Assembly (NCBI GenBank): GCA_028023455.1
Contig: JAQFVV010001036.1
Coordinates: 61,788 to 125,787, forward strand
From: Epiperipatus broadwayi
Lineage: Eukaryota; Onychophora; Udeonychophora; Euonychophora; Peripatidae
Direction: 5' to 3'
DNA: 64,000 nucleotides
The translations under genes and the position numbers were made by a program. The number at the start of each line of letters is the position of its first letter. The first letter of the stretch is position 1. The notes beneath the pieces are model-generated. The model searched no databases. It saw only the letters and a list, made by a program, of their open reading frames with translations, and was not told where the DNA came from. Below are positions 49,680 through 62,881 of this stretch, piece by piece.

Positions 49680-49796
49680 GAAATGCCCATAGCTATATTA
49701 TTCCAGCCACACTCATCTTTTAAGTGCTAAAATTTGAGCTTTCTTTATTTAAAGAAGGAGTGTGGTAGCTGGAATAATATAGCTATGGGGCATTTC
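49680..49796. repeat. Foldback with ~37-bp arms
   Basis: 49680-49714 (gaaatgcccatagctatatt...) pairs with 49758-49796 (...aatatagctatggggcattt). The left flank is a TA run, and another lies ~50 bp right. Confidence 0.9.
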
Positions 49797-50072
49797 AAAC
49801 ATTTTTTATTGAGTTCACCTAGAATTATGCATTGTTTCTTTTTAATATATATATAATCAAAATATTCTCGAATAACACTACAAAATTGAATATACCTATA
49901 TAAGATAAAAATAAATCTTTGCTACAGCCAGCTTGCAGTTTACTGTTACTCAAAATGAGGTAAAATGCCTTAAGCAAGATTTTATTTTTATTTAATATAT
50001 GCATATTCAGTTTTATAGTGTTATTCTAGAATATGTTGATTATTATATTTATTTAATTTGATATATATATAT

Positions 50073-51470
50073 TGTAATGTTTTCCACATTTTAATACTTC
50101 TTCATTTACGCACTAGGGTGTGTGAGTTAATCATGCTATGAAGGTCAAAAATAATTCACTCATATTTCTAAAAAAAAACATAACTATATTTCCTGATTAA
50201 CTCAATCCAAAAATTATTATGATTTCAATTGCTGGCAGAATCAGTTTTTAATTTATAAAAGAGGGCGCCAAAGTCATTAGACTCAATGATTCACTGTCAA
50301 GCACATCGTAACTTATAAAGTAATAATTTTAGAGATGGGTTTTTGTTTTCCGGTAACTTAGTTATTTTAAGAAAAAAAAATTCTTCTTGGACTTAATTAA
50401 AAAAATAAGGATATTGGCAAGGTAAATTATACACTCAACTCCTAATAATTAACATTAATCAATTTAATAATTATTATTAATAATGCACAATGAAAAGTTG
50501 ATATTAGAAATAAATATTTCATTCTAACAAATTAAAATATTTAAAGATAAATTACTAATAAGTTGGAAAGAATGCATGAATCAATTAATTAAAAAAAACC
50601 AGTTAAACAATTAAAGTTTTTAGATAAACAAAAGTTTCTTGAATAATAAAATTTAATGTCTCTATCAGGATTATATTATAAGCTTATTGGAGAATGGTTT
50701 GAAAATGCTTAATTTAGTCACAATCAGGATATAAATAATCTTAGCTTACCGGTAAGTTTAGCAAGTTTACAAAGATTGTTGATTACTATGCATAGTCTTT
50801 CATGAGGTAGAATGAGCTCATGGCCTTTGGTTTTAATTTATTCTTGATCCTGGTTCTAAAGGCTAGTCACGAAAACTTTTTTAGGGTCGACAATGATTAA
50901 TGATGTCAAAAGCTTCAATCCACTCCAGCATGATGAATTATTTCAGCATAGAGTGTTCCTGGATCTTTTATGATCCAGGATCAGCCAAAAGACAAACAGA
51001 CAACACCCTGATCACACTGGTATTCTTTCTTTTATACTCAAGGTCCAGTTTTCAGACTTCTGCACATATTTACTTTTGTCCTTTTATCAACATACAAGAT
51101 AATAATCTTGTACATTCTTTTTTTTACTTTTAAGTTACAAACTCCTTTTTTTTAACATAATTCCACCATCTTTAATCAGAGTTAGAAAGATTTTACTAAT
51201 TGAAATCTGCATGTGGAATTCTTTCTTTTCTTTAGTTTATCTGGATTAGTAATCTGCACGTCCTTTATTCTTTCCAATTTTAACCTTTATTTTTAATCAC
51301 ATAAAAAAATATAAACGAAAATGTAACTTTCATTGTAAGTTTTAAAAAAAAATTATACAAACTAAAAAGAAATTTTAATTGCATCTTTTACCAAGATCGC
51401 TAAATTTACTCTTTCTTTTAGCTTTTACCAAATACCACTATATTTGTACCATATATAAATAAATGGTACA
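50073..51470 (-). repeat. Probable solo LTR
   Basis: A 1.4-kb segment bounded by TA runs on both sides, with TG at 50073 and CA at 51470. On the minus strand it begins TGTACCATTT, close to the TGTACC start of element A. Its first 26 bases are a terminal hairpin (TGTACCAT...ATGGTACA). TATAAAAG at 51030-51037 (minus) is ~430 bp in, where a U3 promoter would lie. No paired LTR or gag was found nearby in this orientation. Confidence 0.5.
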
Positions 51471-51491
51471 ATATATATATAGTATTCTTCA

Positions 51492-52637
51492 TGACAGAGT
51501 TTACACAAATGGCTTTTTGTAAATGCATATGCATTTTTTTATTATGACTTTCTAAAACATTGTAAAAGTCATGTGTGCAAAATAAATTATTAAAAAGTTG
51601 AAAAAAAATAATAATAATTGTAAGAAATTTAAAATTCTTTAGTGTAAAATAAAATTGACTATTGAAAATACCCAGTTGTTCTAGAAACCAGTTGCAAAAC
51701 TGAAAAAAAAAAATCTAAGTTCATCTGCTTTCCCGTCAAAAGTGACAAAAACTTTATTTCTTCTGTGCGATGCTTGTAAAATGGATGACAAGAAAATTTT
51801 AATCCTTATCTATATGGATATAATGCAGTTAGAGGGGTAAGGCTTTTGAGTGCTCTCTCCTGAAATTTTTATTGGTGTAGTTTATTATGGATCTGTAAAT
51901 ATAAAAATGCCTTAGGAATCAACAACGATTCTCCTAACTTAGCAACTGATTATCGACACTAAAATATATAACACGTGATCACACAAGGAAATCTTCCATT
52001 TCATTATTTGTTTGTCAAATGAAAATACTCTATCGTAAATAGATTGATAAATGCATGTAGATTTGATACCCTCAATCACAAGGATAGCAATCTAATGGAA
52101 ATAAACCACGGATAAATTAAAAATATTAAATAAGAATTGTTGTGGCTATACATATATCTCGATTCAAAATTATATTAATGTGAAAAGAAACTGCGCATAT
52201 TTTATATATTAGTATATTGATGCACATATTTAAATATGAATTATATTATTTTTATTATATTTGTAGATTAAAATTAGTGCTTTATTAATAATTTTGTTAT
52301 TTATTTTTTATCCGAATTCCAAGTAGACTATTTTACTTTGTCTTATAATAATATTATTAATGTGGAGAAGATAATGGCCAAGAAACATGGATGGCTCTGC
52401 ATAAAAACTTGTTCTTTAGGTGGGCCCAGTCTAGTCATTATCCGTAACTATTATAAATTAGTTAATAAATAATAAAAGTTCTATAATCTATTCCATCATA
52501 TACGCGGTCATCCGTTTGGTATTCGTATTCCTCTAGAGTAATTTAATTCGTGGGTATTTCATTTTATCTTTTTTTTCTTCTAATTATCATTCTTGGTAAT
52601 ATAGTAATAGTGTAGTTGAACGCAATAATTGTTATAC
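51492..52637 (+). repeat. 5' LTR of element B
   Basis: Collinear with 55049-56172. Shared words include ttattatggatctgtaaat, gaattccaag and gactattttactttgtctta. The exact 3' end is uncertain because the expected CA is not preserved. Confidence 0.75.
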
Positions 52638-52638
52638 T

Positions 52639-52655
52639 TGGGACCCGTCCGGGAT
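52639..52655 (+). promoter_or_regulatory. Putative primer-binding site of element B
   Basis: TGGGACCCGTCCGGGAT, immediately after the LTR. The block CGTCCGGGAT and the leading TGGG match the tRNA-Pro-type site TGGGGGCTCGTCCGGGAT; the middle differs. Confidence 0.6.
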
Positions 52656-53093
52656 TATATTGATTAAAACAAATAGGGATTGAAACCAGTTCAGTTTTAA
52701 AATATATTTATTTTATTAGCATTCGAAAAAAAAAGTTAGCAGTTGAAATATAAAATAATGACTAATACTTGACCGGATGAGAATTTATATTTAAAAAAAA
52801 AAAAAAAATTTAATAAAGCTGTAAATAAAGCTATAGGTGTCTTCAAACAGAGGTAGTTAGTAGAGATAATAATTAGCAAATAAATAAAATAAGGCATTGA
52901 AAATTATATATAGTGCAGTGGTAGATAGAGGCTACATTATATAAAAAGAGTGGACATCATAATTTCAAGTAAAAAAGAAGCAAGAAAATTAAAGTTTTAC
53001 ATATATATATATTGCAGAAAGATGAACAGCTAATTTTATTATAGTTTTTCATTTATAAAAATTATATTTAGGATTACAAAAACTAAGGTGGAA

Positions 53094-53913
53094 ATGGAAG
53101 TTGAGGTAACTAAAACTGAGATTCATAGTAATGAGTTTATAAACATAATCATGAATATATTTGCGGAAATTAAAAAAGAAAATAAAGCAAACATAGAAAG
53201 CATATTTAAACAAATTGAAAAACAAACAGAAGATCTTAAAAAACAAAATAAAGAAATGAAAGGTTAAATTGAGAATCAGACAAGACAGATTGAAAAATAA
53301 AATAAAGATCATAAGTTTGAAAGCAAAAAACTTAAAACCCAAATTGAGAATCAGACAAGAGAGAATAAAAAACACATAAAACAATTAAGTGAAGAAATCA
53401 TACCCAAGTTAGAAAGTCCCTTTACAAGGTTACAAAATATGGTTAGTGAAATAAATCTTGAAGTTCAACTGAATAAAGATGAACAGATAGAGGAAGTAAG
53501 TTGTGATATAATTCCAGAATTACAAGAAATAAATATTTGATCTAAATTAGATGAAACAGGTAAAAATAATGTTTAATACCAGAGTGCCTTAGTTAACTAT
53601 GATCATGATAATGATATCATAAATAAATTGAAAATTGACACAGAAACTTGGATAAAGATATCAGTGTTATATAAATAATGTAAATAAAAGCAAATGTGAA
53701 GAAATGACTAATTTGGAAAATGAATTAGGCTATTTGGATATTAAGGAAATAGATGATCAAAAAAATCAATTTAATAGAATTAGGTGTAAAACTGACTTGC
53801 TTGGTAAGATATATAAAAGGAAAAGTACCAGGAAAGTACAAACAATAAAAGTTAAGGAATTACAGAAGAGAAGCTCAGGGTTAAGGCAGGTAATTTTGCT
53901 TGATCGGGCCTAA
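53094..53913 (+). pseudogene. Gag-like coiled-coil relic of element B
   Basis: From ATG at 53094 one frame runs 148 codons to 53540, with two internal stops (53265 and 53298). It reads as Glu/Lys/Gln/Asn-rich heptads such as FKQIEKQTEDLKKQNKEMKG and an IENQTRxI(E/N)K phrase used twice. This is a coiled-coil N-terminus as in many invertebrate gag proteins. A further piece, 53704-53913, is open in another frame (basic, ending LLDRA). No capsid or zinc-knuckle motif is left. Position between LTR-like repeats is the main support for calling it gag. Confidence 0.55.
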
Positions 53914-54494
53914 TAAATCATTAAATTCTTATTACATGAAAGCAAAAGCAAAAAGTAGAGCCAGAAAGTAAAAAAATAGACATTTTTTTTTAGAAATGGG
54001 TGTCAGAGTTATCATGTGCTAAATAAATGATTCTTCAGGTCATTCTGAATGAGGACCTGAATATTAATAAAAAAAAATATTTAGAAAGGAGTAAACTTTA
54101 ATCCTTATATGAATAAGGATGGCCTATTAATGCAGTTGAAGTTAGGAGATTGCTGGGACAATCAAAACTGTAAAAGAGGGTGGTAAATAAAGCATTGTGT
54201 AACAGTAGTAAAGCATGGATGATTTAGTATTATATGATGGTCTTTAAGTTGAAGAAAATATAAGAAAAATGGAAAAATAAATATGTAATATAAATTATAA
54301 AAGCAAATAAATTGAAACATTGAAAATGACTACCATAAAATTTAAACTAAAATTAATTCCATGAGTTTGTTGAAGGTTGATCTTGTTACTTCTGTACTGG
54401 CAATGTATGGATGGTTTTTCATTGTTTTGCAGCTGCTATGTTTTCACCATACTCCAGACTGTCTTATATCAGCACTGTTCCAAACATTTTATAC

Positions 54495-54655
54495 TTATGT
54501 TTTTAGTCTCTAAATCACAAAAAGCGAACCAGATATAATTCTGACATTGTATTGTTTATTTGCCTCTAAATCTCAAAGGTGAGTGAAGCATAATTCTGAG
54601 ATGTATATGTTTAGTAGCATCTAAGTCTCAAAAGTAAGCCAGAATTTGGATAAAG
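54495..54655. repeat. Three imperfect ~62-bp tandem units
   Basis: Units start near 54501, 54566 and 54625. Each has (g/c)tctaaatctcaaa, then a gcca or gaagc word and ataattctga. They lie in the interior of element B. Confidence 0.6.
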
Positions 54656-54859
54656 ATATTCATGCTCATTATGCTTGAGATAGTTTTATTGATGTTTATG
54701 TTGCATGGTATACTCATTGTCGGTGAAGAAATTTTTGTCCATCCCAGCATTGAGAGTGGATTATCAAATCCAAGAAATTACTTCAACTAAATTTATAATG
54801 TTATATATATATAATGTTTACAAAATATGGTAGAATTTAGAAAATATTACGTAAACCAA

Positions 54860-54860
<1 letters not shown>

Positions 54861-54892
<32 letters not shown>
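54861..54892. repeat. (TA)n microsatellite
   Basis: An uninterrupted TA run inside element B. Confidence 0.95.
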
Positions 54893-54896
<4 letters not shown>

Positions 54897-55048
54897 CTAG
54901 CTTGTAAGTCTGCTTTTAAAAAAACACAGTTAAGTGTGACATTATTTTAAAAGAAAAACAATTTAGAGAAGAGTTAAAATCAAATGATAAGTTTTCCAAA
55001 TTTGACTCTATTTTATTCCTAAATGGTGGAGGGCAAATATAACCTCCA

Positions 55049-56172
55049 TGACAGAGTTTACATACATGGATCTGATTGGCTGTCACATAAGCATTTTTAA
55101 GGTGTGTCTGTGGAAGGTTTAGCCTTTCACGTTATTATACATGGATTGTTGCCCTTTAAAAAGTTGTAAAAGTTATGTGTGTAAAGTAAATTATTAAGAA
55201 GTTAAAAATAGTAATAATAATAATTGTAATAAATTAAAAATTTATTGAAATTCTTTATAATGAAATAAAAAAATACTGCTTATTTATATGGATATATTTC
55301 AGTTACAGAGGTAAGGCTTCAGAGTGCTCCCCCCTAAAATTTTCATTGACATAGCTTATTATGGATCTGTAAATATAAAAATGATTTAGAAATCAATAAT
55401 GATTCTCCCAACCTAGTAATTGATTATGGATGCTAAAATATATGACACTTGATCACACAAAAAACCTTGCATTCCATCATGTGTTTGTCAAACAAACACA
55501 TTCTATCATAAATGGATTAACACATTTATGTATATATCATATCCTCAATCACAAGAAAAGAAACTTAATGAAAATAAGCCACTGGCTAAATTGAAATTAT
55601 TGAATAAGGTTCTTTGTGGCTATAGGTATATCTCTATTCAAAATTATTCCAATGTGAAAGAAAATTGAGTTCAATTGAATATAAAATAGATAATTTAATA
55701 AAACACATATAAAACTTTTATGAATTGTTGTAAATAAAAAGATTTTCTGCCATGTATGTTCTCTATCCTAGTATAATAATGCAAATATGTAAATACAAAT
55801 TGTTATAAGTATTACTTAAAATTAGTGTAATAATTTTGTTAATCACTTATTTCTCATTCGAATTCCAAGAAGACTATTTTACTTTGTCTTATAATATTAT
55901 TATTAATGTGGAGAGGATAATGGTCAGAAAACATGACTGGGTCTGCATAAATACTGTCCTTTAGATGGGCTGAGTCTGGTCTTTATCTGTGATTATTATA
56001 AATAAGTTAATAAAAACTCTATAGTCATTACATTATGTAAGTAGTCTCTTGTTTGGTATTCATATTCCCCAAGGCTAATTTAATTAATGAATATTTTGTT
56101 TTATGTTTTTTTTCTATTTACCATTGCTTGTATTATAGTAGTATTATTGTTGGAAAGACCATAATCATTATA
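55049..56172 (+). repeat. 3' LTR of element B
   Basis: Partner of 51492-52637. The right border passes into a TA run at 56170-56181. Confidence 0.75.
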
Positions 56173-59100
56173 TATATATACACAAAAAAAAAATCAAGTC
56201 ATATATTACAGTAGCAGAAACCGTTATGAGGTTGGGGATATTCTGAAAAGCTTGTTAAGAGCTGTTTGCAAGCTAATTATATAATATATATAAAATCATT
56301 TAAAAACTCCCTTTAACAATAAAGGTCAAATCCTTTAAAATCGATCAACACTCAGACAATTTCAATATCAATAACAATAACAATTAATAATCTCAACCTT
56401 TTGTCAATGCAACCTTCTTATATATATATTGTAAAAGATCGATAAATCTACTTTTATTTTAAAATATCATTTGTTGTTATTTAAAAAATCTCTTTGATGT
56501 GATGTTTATATATGGAGTATTATTATTGTTTCTGGTTATTAGTTATAGCTAATGTTGTTTGGACTTATTATTTTACTTATTTGTTGATGGTACATCACTG
56601 TAAATATTTAATTGTTATTATTCTTAATGGTGAGATTTTTAATGTAATAGTGATATGTTTTAATTATTATAAATAAATGGAGACATAAATTGTTGATTAT
56701 AAAAAAAGATTATTTTATTTGTAGTGATTATTAAAAAAATGCAATGTTATTATTTATATATATATTTAAAGCTGTCAAATAAATTTTCGATTTAATTTTT
56801 TTTTTATATGATTGATATTTTTATTTATTTTTTTTTTTTGGATGTTAATTGTTTAAAAGAAAACATATGTAACAATGATTTTCAAAACTGCATTTTCTGG
56901 TGCATGGAGAACAACAGCAGCAACAAAAGAAGCCATCATTATTGAGATAGTTATTAAAAAAACTGAAGGATAAAATTAATTGTACTTTGTTTCTTTGGAA
57001 TTGCCATTCTTGAGAATAATTAAATAAGATAAATTACTGTAGTAAACACATAAACCATGACCAGCTAATATCTATATATCGCAGCCAGGGAGCTGCACCA
57101 TTTCTTTTCTTTTATCCCAAGGCAGTTTAAAAAGAAAAACTAGGCAAATTTCAACACATGAATTTCACCGCATCTGAAGCCAAAATTTGATATTGCTATC
57201 TGGAATTTATAATGGTAAATCTAATAACCATCTGGAAGTAAATAAAATTAGTTAAAATATTGTATTCAACATGTCAAATTTTTTTTTCAAGGAGAGAAAT
57301 CTTTAAAAAAAGTGAAATATATATATGTGCTTGGAAACCGATAATTTTCTCTAACGTGATATTTCTTCAATTTAACTTTGGCTAGAATGCATTCTAATAT
57401 TAAAGAAATATAAAGGAATAAAAAAACAATGGAACAAGTTGACCTTTGAAAAGAAAAATGAACAAGTTAGACTTTAAAAAAGGTAGTAAATAATTTTATT
57501 AATATAAATGATATATATATATTTTTGAGATGGATATTCTTTTTTTTTTTTTTACTTTTATTTTTAATTAGAAAGCGTCTTGTTTTCTAAAAAACAAACA
57601 TTTAAAAAATGTTAAAATTAACACTTAAGTAATTTAAAATTTTAAAATATGGCGTATAAGTTTGGGTTGCATATGGGTTGTTATATATATATTAATAAGT
57701 GAAATTTATATTCGCAAATTTTATTATAAAAATTTTTTATTATTTATTTATCTATTTTCATTTTTTTTTTACTTCATATAATAATTCTTATGCAGACCTA
57801 AACAATAAATTATATAATTGCTGTATATAATATGCTTTTATTTACTTTTTTTTTTTTTAATTTTAAATATTTGGAAAATATATAGATTTTGTGTTTATAT
57901 TAATGCATATTTGTTGAGCACAAATATGTCTTTATCTATTTTATATATATACTTATTGCAAGTATATATATATATTGTATTTGGGTTTGTATTTGAAAAC
58001 TATTTAAAACACTGATACTACCTAAAATCAAATCATAATATAGAAATAAAGGATGTACTATTTGTTTTATAAGTAATGCCTTTGCAATTTATTTGGAAGA
58101 GTATTAATATTTTATTCTTATTTTTCTTTTAGTGCCAGAGTCATTATGAAATTAATTGAATTCACAATTTAATGGAGAATAACTTTGTATTTCACTTATT
58201 ATTTAGTCTTTAGGTCACTTACACATATTATCAAGCCAATGTTCATTAATATGTTTAGATATACATAAATTTACTTATTGGATGTGTATATTAGTTTTAA
58301 TAGAATTCCCTTTGTTTCTGATTTATATATTTTGTTAGTTAGTCATATCAACCCTAAGAATAAATTATAATAATAGGTCTCATTATTGCTCTGTATGATT
58401 TTGGATTTATTTCATGTATAGCTAGCTGGAAGAGCATATAAACAATTTATTTAAATATAATTGGGATAATTTTATCTTTCTTCATTTAAATTGTACAATC
58501 TATTATATTTGGCTTTCTCAGCAATTGGATTCATTTAGATTGTTAAGATCTTTCTTTATGTGTAAGATGTGCTATGTTTCTATTATTTAAATTGGATGAT
58601 AAATACATTCTACTACATTTGGCACCATCAACATGCAGACATGATTAATTAAGGACTATTGCTAGTCGTTTCATTATATTTGATGCCTAAAATGTGAGAT
58701 TTGATCCATTATGATTTGTCTATGAGGATATAGCAATCGTGATTCCACTACATTTGGCTTTCCCAATGATTGGGCCATTTCAATTGTGGGTAGGCATTCC
58801 ATTATATTGTGGAACCAACATTTGAGGCCTTCTTTCTTCATATGTGTATTTTTGTTTGAGATCATTTAGATTACATATATTCCATTACATTTGTCATCCA
58901 ACATTTGGAGCATTATTTTCTTTTCATATAGTGACGTTCTATTACATTTAATGCCACAACGTGATCAGCACAATATGTTTGTATACATACATTCCATTAC
59001 AATATATATATATAAACTAATAAAATCCTTGATTGGCTTTCGCTTTGTACAAATTTTATATCTAAATTCAAAGAATGAATCTTTCAAGATCCAGACACTT

Positions 59101-59657
59101 TCAGTTACTTATAAAGAAATTTTTCATTTCTATTAACAACACTTGACAAACTTTGTGCAATTTCTGATTTGCAATATTATGTTTTCTTTTAGTTAATAAA
59201 ATAAGTACTCTACTCTAACACTAACAATGCAATAACAAAAATAGAATATAATAAACCAGAATAATAAATAAAACTATGATCACATGAATATACTGCCTGC
59301 AATGGTGTTCTCATAAAACAGTATTACAAAGTAAATTACTTAAACCTGTTGACTTCTGAAAATACTTTATTTTTTTATGCATTTGGAGAAGATGCAATTT
59401 TTACAATAAATATATAAACATATAAGAAAATAAAAAATACTAAATGCTCCATAAAAATAGCATACCATAAAAAACAATAATGCTAAGAAAATGAAATATT
59501 TATCATGAAATAAAAATTAAAAAATAAAGAATTTAAATATATTAATGTTAAATGTATTCAGTTGTAAATTTTGGTATGTTAGATTTAAAGTAAATGCATT
59601 TTTATTAACTTTAAATTATTCTACATAACATTTGGAGGTAATATATATATATATATT
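56173..59657. other. Intergenic DNA with a degenerate tandem motif
   Basis: No gene recognised. Apart from TA and T runs, the only structure is the motif array at 58500-59000. Confidence 0.45.
58500..59000. repeat. Irregular array of a TTCYAYTAYATTTGG motif
   Basis: About eight occurrences of ttc(c/t)a(c/t)ta(c/t)attt, near 58500, 58606, 58669, 58741, 58798, 58880, 58938 and 58989. They are often followed by gc and a caa...ttg word and are spaced ~55-105 bp apart. It looks like a decayed minisatellite. Confidence 0.6.
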
Positions 59658-62595
59658 TGCCGTCAGCCTATTTTGGCCTTTTATCCGTAGTTCCTAAAAG
59701 AGATCGAGAGCTCCAAAACAAACAAGCATAGCGTAAAGCTTTATTTATTTTCTTATATCGAGGTAATTATTCACTATCAATACAAAGGCGCCGAACCACG
59801 ATGATTCGTCGTCTTGCTTCGCATCACCTTCCGTCATGTCAAAACGTTTTAGAAGTCTAATCCACTTACAAGCTCCAACTCCTAGCACATGGACCAATAC
59901 AAGGTCCCTCAGGGGCCATGATATAATTGTTTCAGCAATTACTCGCACCATAAAAGAGCGCACTGTACACTAATGGGAAGGAAGTTTTATTTATTAACTG
60001 AGTGATCTAGTACTGGACTTAACTATTGGTTGTTGGCGACCAATCACGACTATTAGATTCATCTCTCCCAAACAATTAGACAACTTAGATCATCCCCCTA
60101 TGAATTACTTTCAATATTAGCATTAAACATTTATTTATATTTTATTATAGGCCGCCCAATTCTTAACCTATCTTAACTAAGAGTAAATAAATAAACATGA
60201 CTTACGACACGATGTTGGTAGATTTATTTTTAAAAAGAAACAATGGTTAAGTAAAATGATATAAATCTAAATTAGTATCAGTAAATGATAACTTTATTGA
60301 TCAAAAGAAGAAATAAAATAAGAATTTAATTTAATATGAAAGGATTTAAATGCTCGACTTGTTTATATACTGAACAAATTTATTAAATATTAAAAAAGCA
60401 ATATTAATTGACATTTGTTAGCACGCTTTTGCCCCCCCCCGCGTTCCCGCTTTTTCACTTTGAAAGAAATATATTATACATACTGCGATATGGAATACAA
60501 ATTTCATTTTATATCTTTTAAAAGTAATTAGATACAGCTTATTAGATAATAATTAAAGGTCAAAGTTCATGTCTGGAAAAGTCCTAAGATTAAATTTGAT
60601 TTTATGAATGTTGAAGATTCATAAAAGATAAGTTACAATAATAGGATAAATGTTATGGAATCTTTTATGGGTTAATTTTTACGCAAGTGTAAGTTAGTTA
60701 ACTATGAGATTGCCTTTAAGAGTTTACCGAATGAAGTGAATGAAACATAAAAGTAAAATAAATTGTTACCTAGGATTTAGTTTTCGACTTTCGCTGAGTA
60801 GAATGAAATGAGGATTTGAACGTAAGGAGATGGCATCTTCATAATGAAGTATTCGTTTTATTCAAAGTTGGGTATGGCGTGGTCTGGACGATTCACAGTA
60901 TTTCTACAGGACATTGTTAGTTGATAGGAGCATTAATTTCAAATGGAATGTCGTTAAATATTCATAGCTTCAGAATATCTGGTGGGCGGAGCGTCGATCA
61001 ATACTGCGGGTTTCCTAGCCCATCATGATAATCGCCGCTCAGTGTTACTTTCATAACCGTCATCCAGAATATGGATACGAGCGATGTGAAGTTGAGTAAT
61101 ATTATTTTAGTATCAAAGCTATATCAAGTAGACTATATTGAATATATCAAGCAAGTCACGTTAAGCGAAAACATATTAAGCAACAATATCAAGCCAATTT
61201 GAATAGATTTTTCGAGACTATTTATATGAGATGGATCTTATCTTAGGATCCTTAATCTCCCCAGAGTTCCATATTTTTAGAGTTATCGCTTCGGGTCGGC
61301 GTCCGATGTGAAATGTTCACTCAATCCTTGTGCTTAAGGCAATTTTAGGTCTTGGCAATCTCATGTTGCAATCTCAGTTAACAAACTTCTATTCATTCAC
61401 ACTTTGATTGTATCTTGACGTGTGTGCTTGTCTTACCAGAACAATATAATTTACATTAACTTAGAAGTCGAAAGCATTTAATCTTTTCTCAAAATCATTT
61501 CTCTAAGTTTTACTTTTGTAATATCAATTATACTTCTAAAGAAACCCTTTTTTAAATACCCCTTAGGCGTATACAAGTGGAAATTATCTATTAATATTTA
61601 TAATGGCATATTATATTTTTCTTTTATTCTATATTTTTAGAGAATGTTATTTTATTAGTTTATCTGAAAACCTTGACTATTTAATGAGGAATAATTATGT
61701 CTTTATTTTTACAAATGTTTCATTTTAGAAAATGGAAAGAAAACTATATCTATTTTTTATCCTAAGTTGTAAGAAAAATAAAATAGAGTATTTTACATTG
61801 CTTGAGTGTGTGTGTGTTTACATATACCGACTTTGTCTCGGTATATATCCCCGCGATCCGTCCAAAAAAAAATCAAAATGCGAGGTTTGGCATTTTAATT
61901 TTTTTTTTTTTTCATATCAATTCATTTATTATTATTTTCTCTCTTTACCCCGCTCTTCATGACTTTTAACCGTCTACTCTGGCCGACTATCCTATGGTTC
62001 AACTTTCCCTACAAAGAAAATGAAGTGGCAGGTTATGTGGTCAGGCTCGGATTCGAAGTATCTACGAACTCCAGCCGGCGTGCCATAGTTAGAGTATTCT
62101 TGTCCAATCTGGTACAGGCACCCTGGGTGGAAGGTTGGCATGGGGATGGACATTTCTCGAGGTCCCGTGATGCAAGGCTACGAATATATAGGCATTTCCT
62201 TACAGCCTATCTAATGGAAGAGGCAGGGGGATGGACCTTTCCAAAGTCCCCTCTGCAAAAACGACGACAAACACGAGGGGTGGCGAATAATCTAGAACCC
62301 TAAGTATTCCAAACACCTGAGCTCTGTACCTCCTAGCACAATGGTAAATAGAGAGGAAGGGAACAATAATAGTGCCACTTCTCGTGATCCGGCTTTTCCT
62401 TTTCTCTAGTTGGTCTCCGTGTGTTTTTGATTAATACATTTTAGTTGAAGGCGTGGTGACGTTCTTTGATCTAACTGGCTTTCAGGAATCTTTAAAATGG
62501 CTTTCCAGAATTGCTGCTTTATATAAAGCTGATTTCACAATACTGATTTATTTAAATGGATGGTTTTCTTCCGTTAGTTACTGCTTTAGTTGAAC
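59658..62595 (-). repeat. Probable 3' LTR of element C
   Basis: The left border follows (TA)n and starts TG (ends CA on the minus strand). The right border is taken as the TG of TGTTCAAC at 62595, ~15 bp from the polypurine tract. At ~2.9 kb this would be very long, and the true LTR could be shorter (CA at 60424, next to a C9 run, is an alternative). Confidence 0.4.
61219..61226 (-). promoter_or_regulatory. TATA box in LTR of element C
   Basis: TATAAATAGTC on the minus strand, near-identical to the TATAAATAGAC promoter of element A. Confidence 0.45.
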
Positions 62596-62609
62596 AGATG
62601 GTTTATTGA

Positions 62610-62622
62610 CCCCCTTCCCCCC
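62610..62622 (-). promoter_or_regulatory. Polypurine tract of element C
   Basis: AAGGGGGGAAGGGGGTC on the minus strand, located after gag and before the putative LTR. Confidence 0.5.
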
Positions 62623-62881
62623 TTGTTTGTGTATAATGCGATGCGACATGTATGTCCCTTCCGGTCAAGTCGTTTTCCTACAGTAATAGTGGTTTATTAA
62701 TCGCAATCCGGTGATCATATTCCTGGGGCAAATCCGTGTCCTTCAACGTGTGTTTTTTTTTTTTTTCTCTTTCACTTGTGTTTATTAGTATCTCCATCCT
62801 GGTGGTAGTTTTCTCCTTTCTAGTTCTGGTCTTGGCTTCTCTCTATCGGCCTTCCCCGTCTATCTGCTAGCTCGAACTTTG

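Larger units (their letters stand above)
51492..56172 (+). mobile_element. LTR retrotransposon B, degenerate, gag-like relic only
   Basis: Direct repeats 51492-52637 and 55049-56172, roughly three quarters identical, both starting TGACAGAGTTTACA. They flank a 2.4-kb interior with a primer-site match right after the left repeat (52639-52655) and a broken coiled-coil ORF (53094-53540). The purine-rich TGGTGGAGGG at 55024-55033 may be the polypurine tract. TA runs lie just outside both ends. No pol motifs were found. It is much older than A, since the LTRs differ by many substitutions and indels. Confidence 0.75.

Noticed and set aside
59745-59963. 72-codon minus-strand frame near the end of the element C LTR
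   Set aside because: No recognisable motif and no counterpart in element A. Likely chance.
60421-60450. C9 run next to a TTAGCA end as the polypurine tract and LTR border of element C
   Set aside because: Would give a shorter LTR (59658-60424), but the TATA box at 61219 and the better-placed purine tract at 62610 favour the longer one. Kept as an alternative only.
61959-62303. 114-codon plus-strand frame
   Set aside because: Antisense to element C and inside its probable LTR, in a locally GC-richer stretch where chance frames are longer. No recognisable domain.
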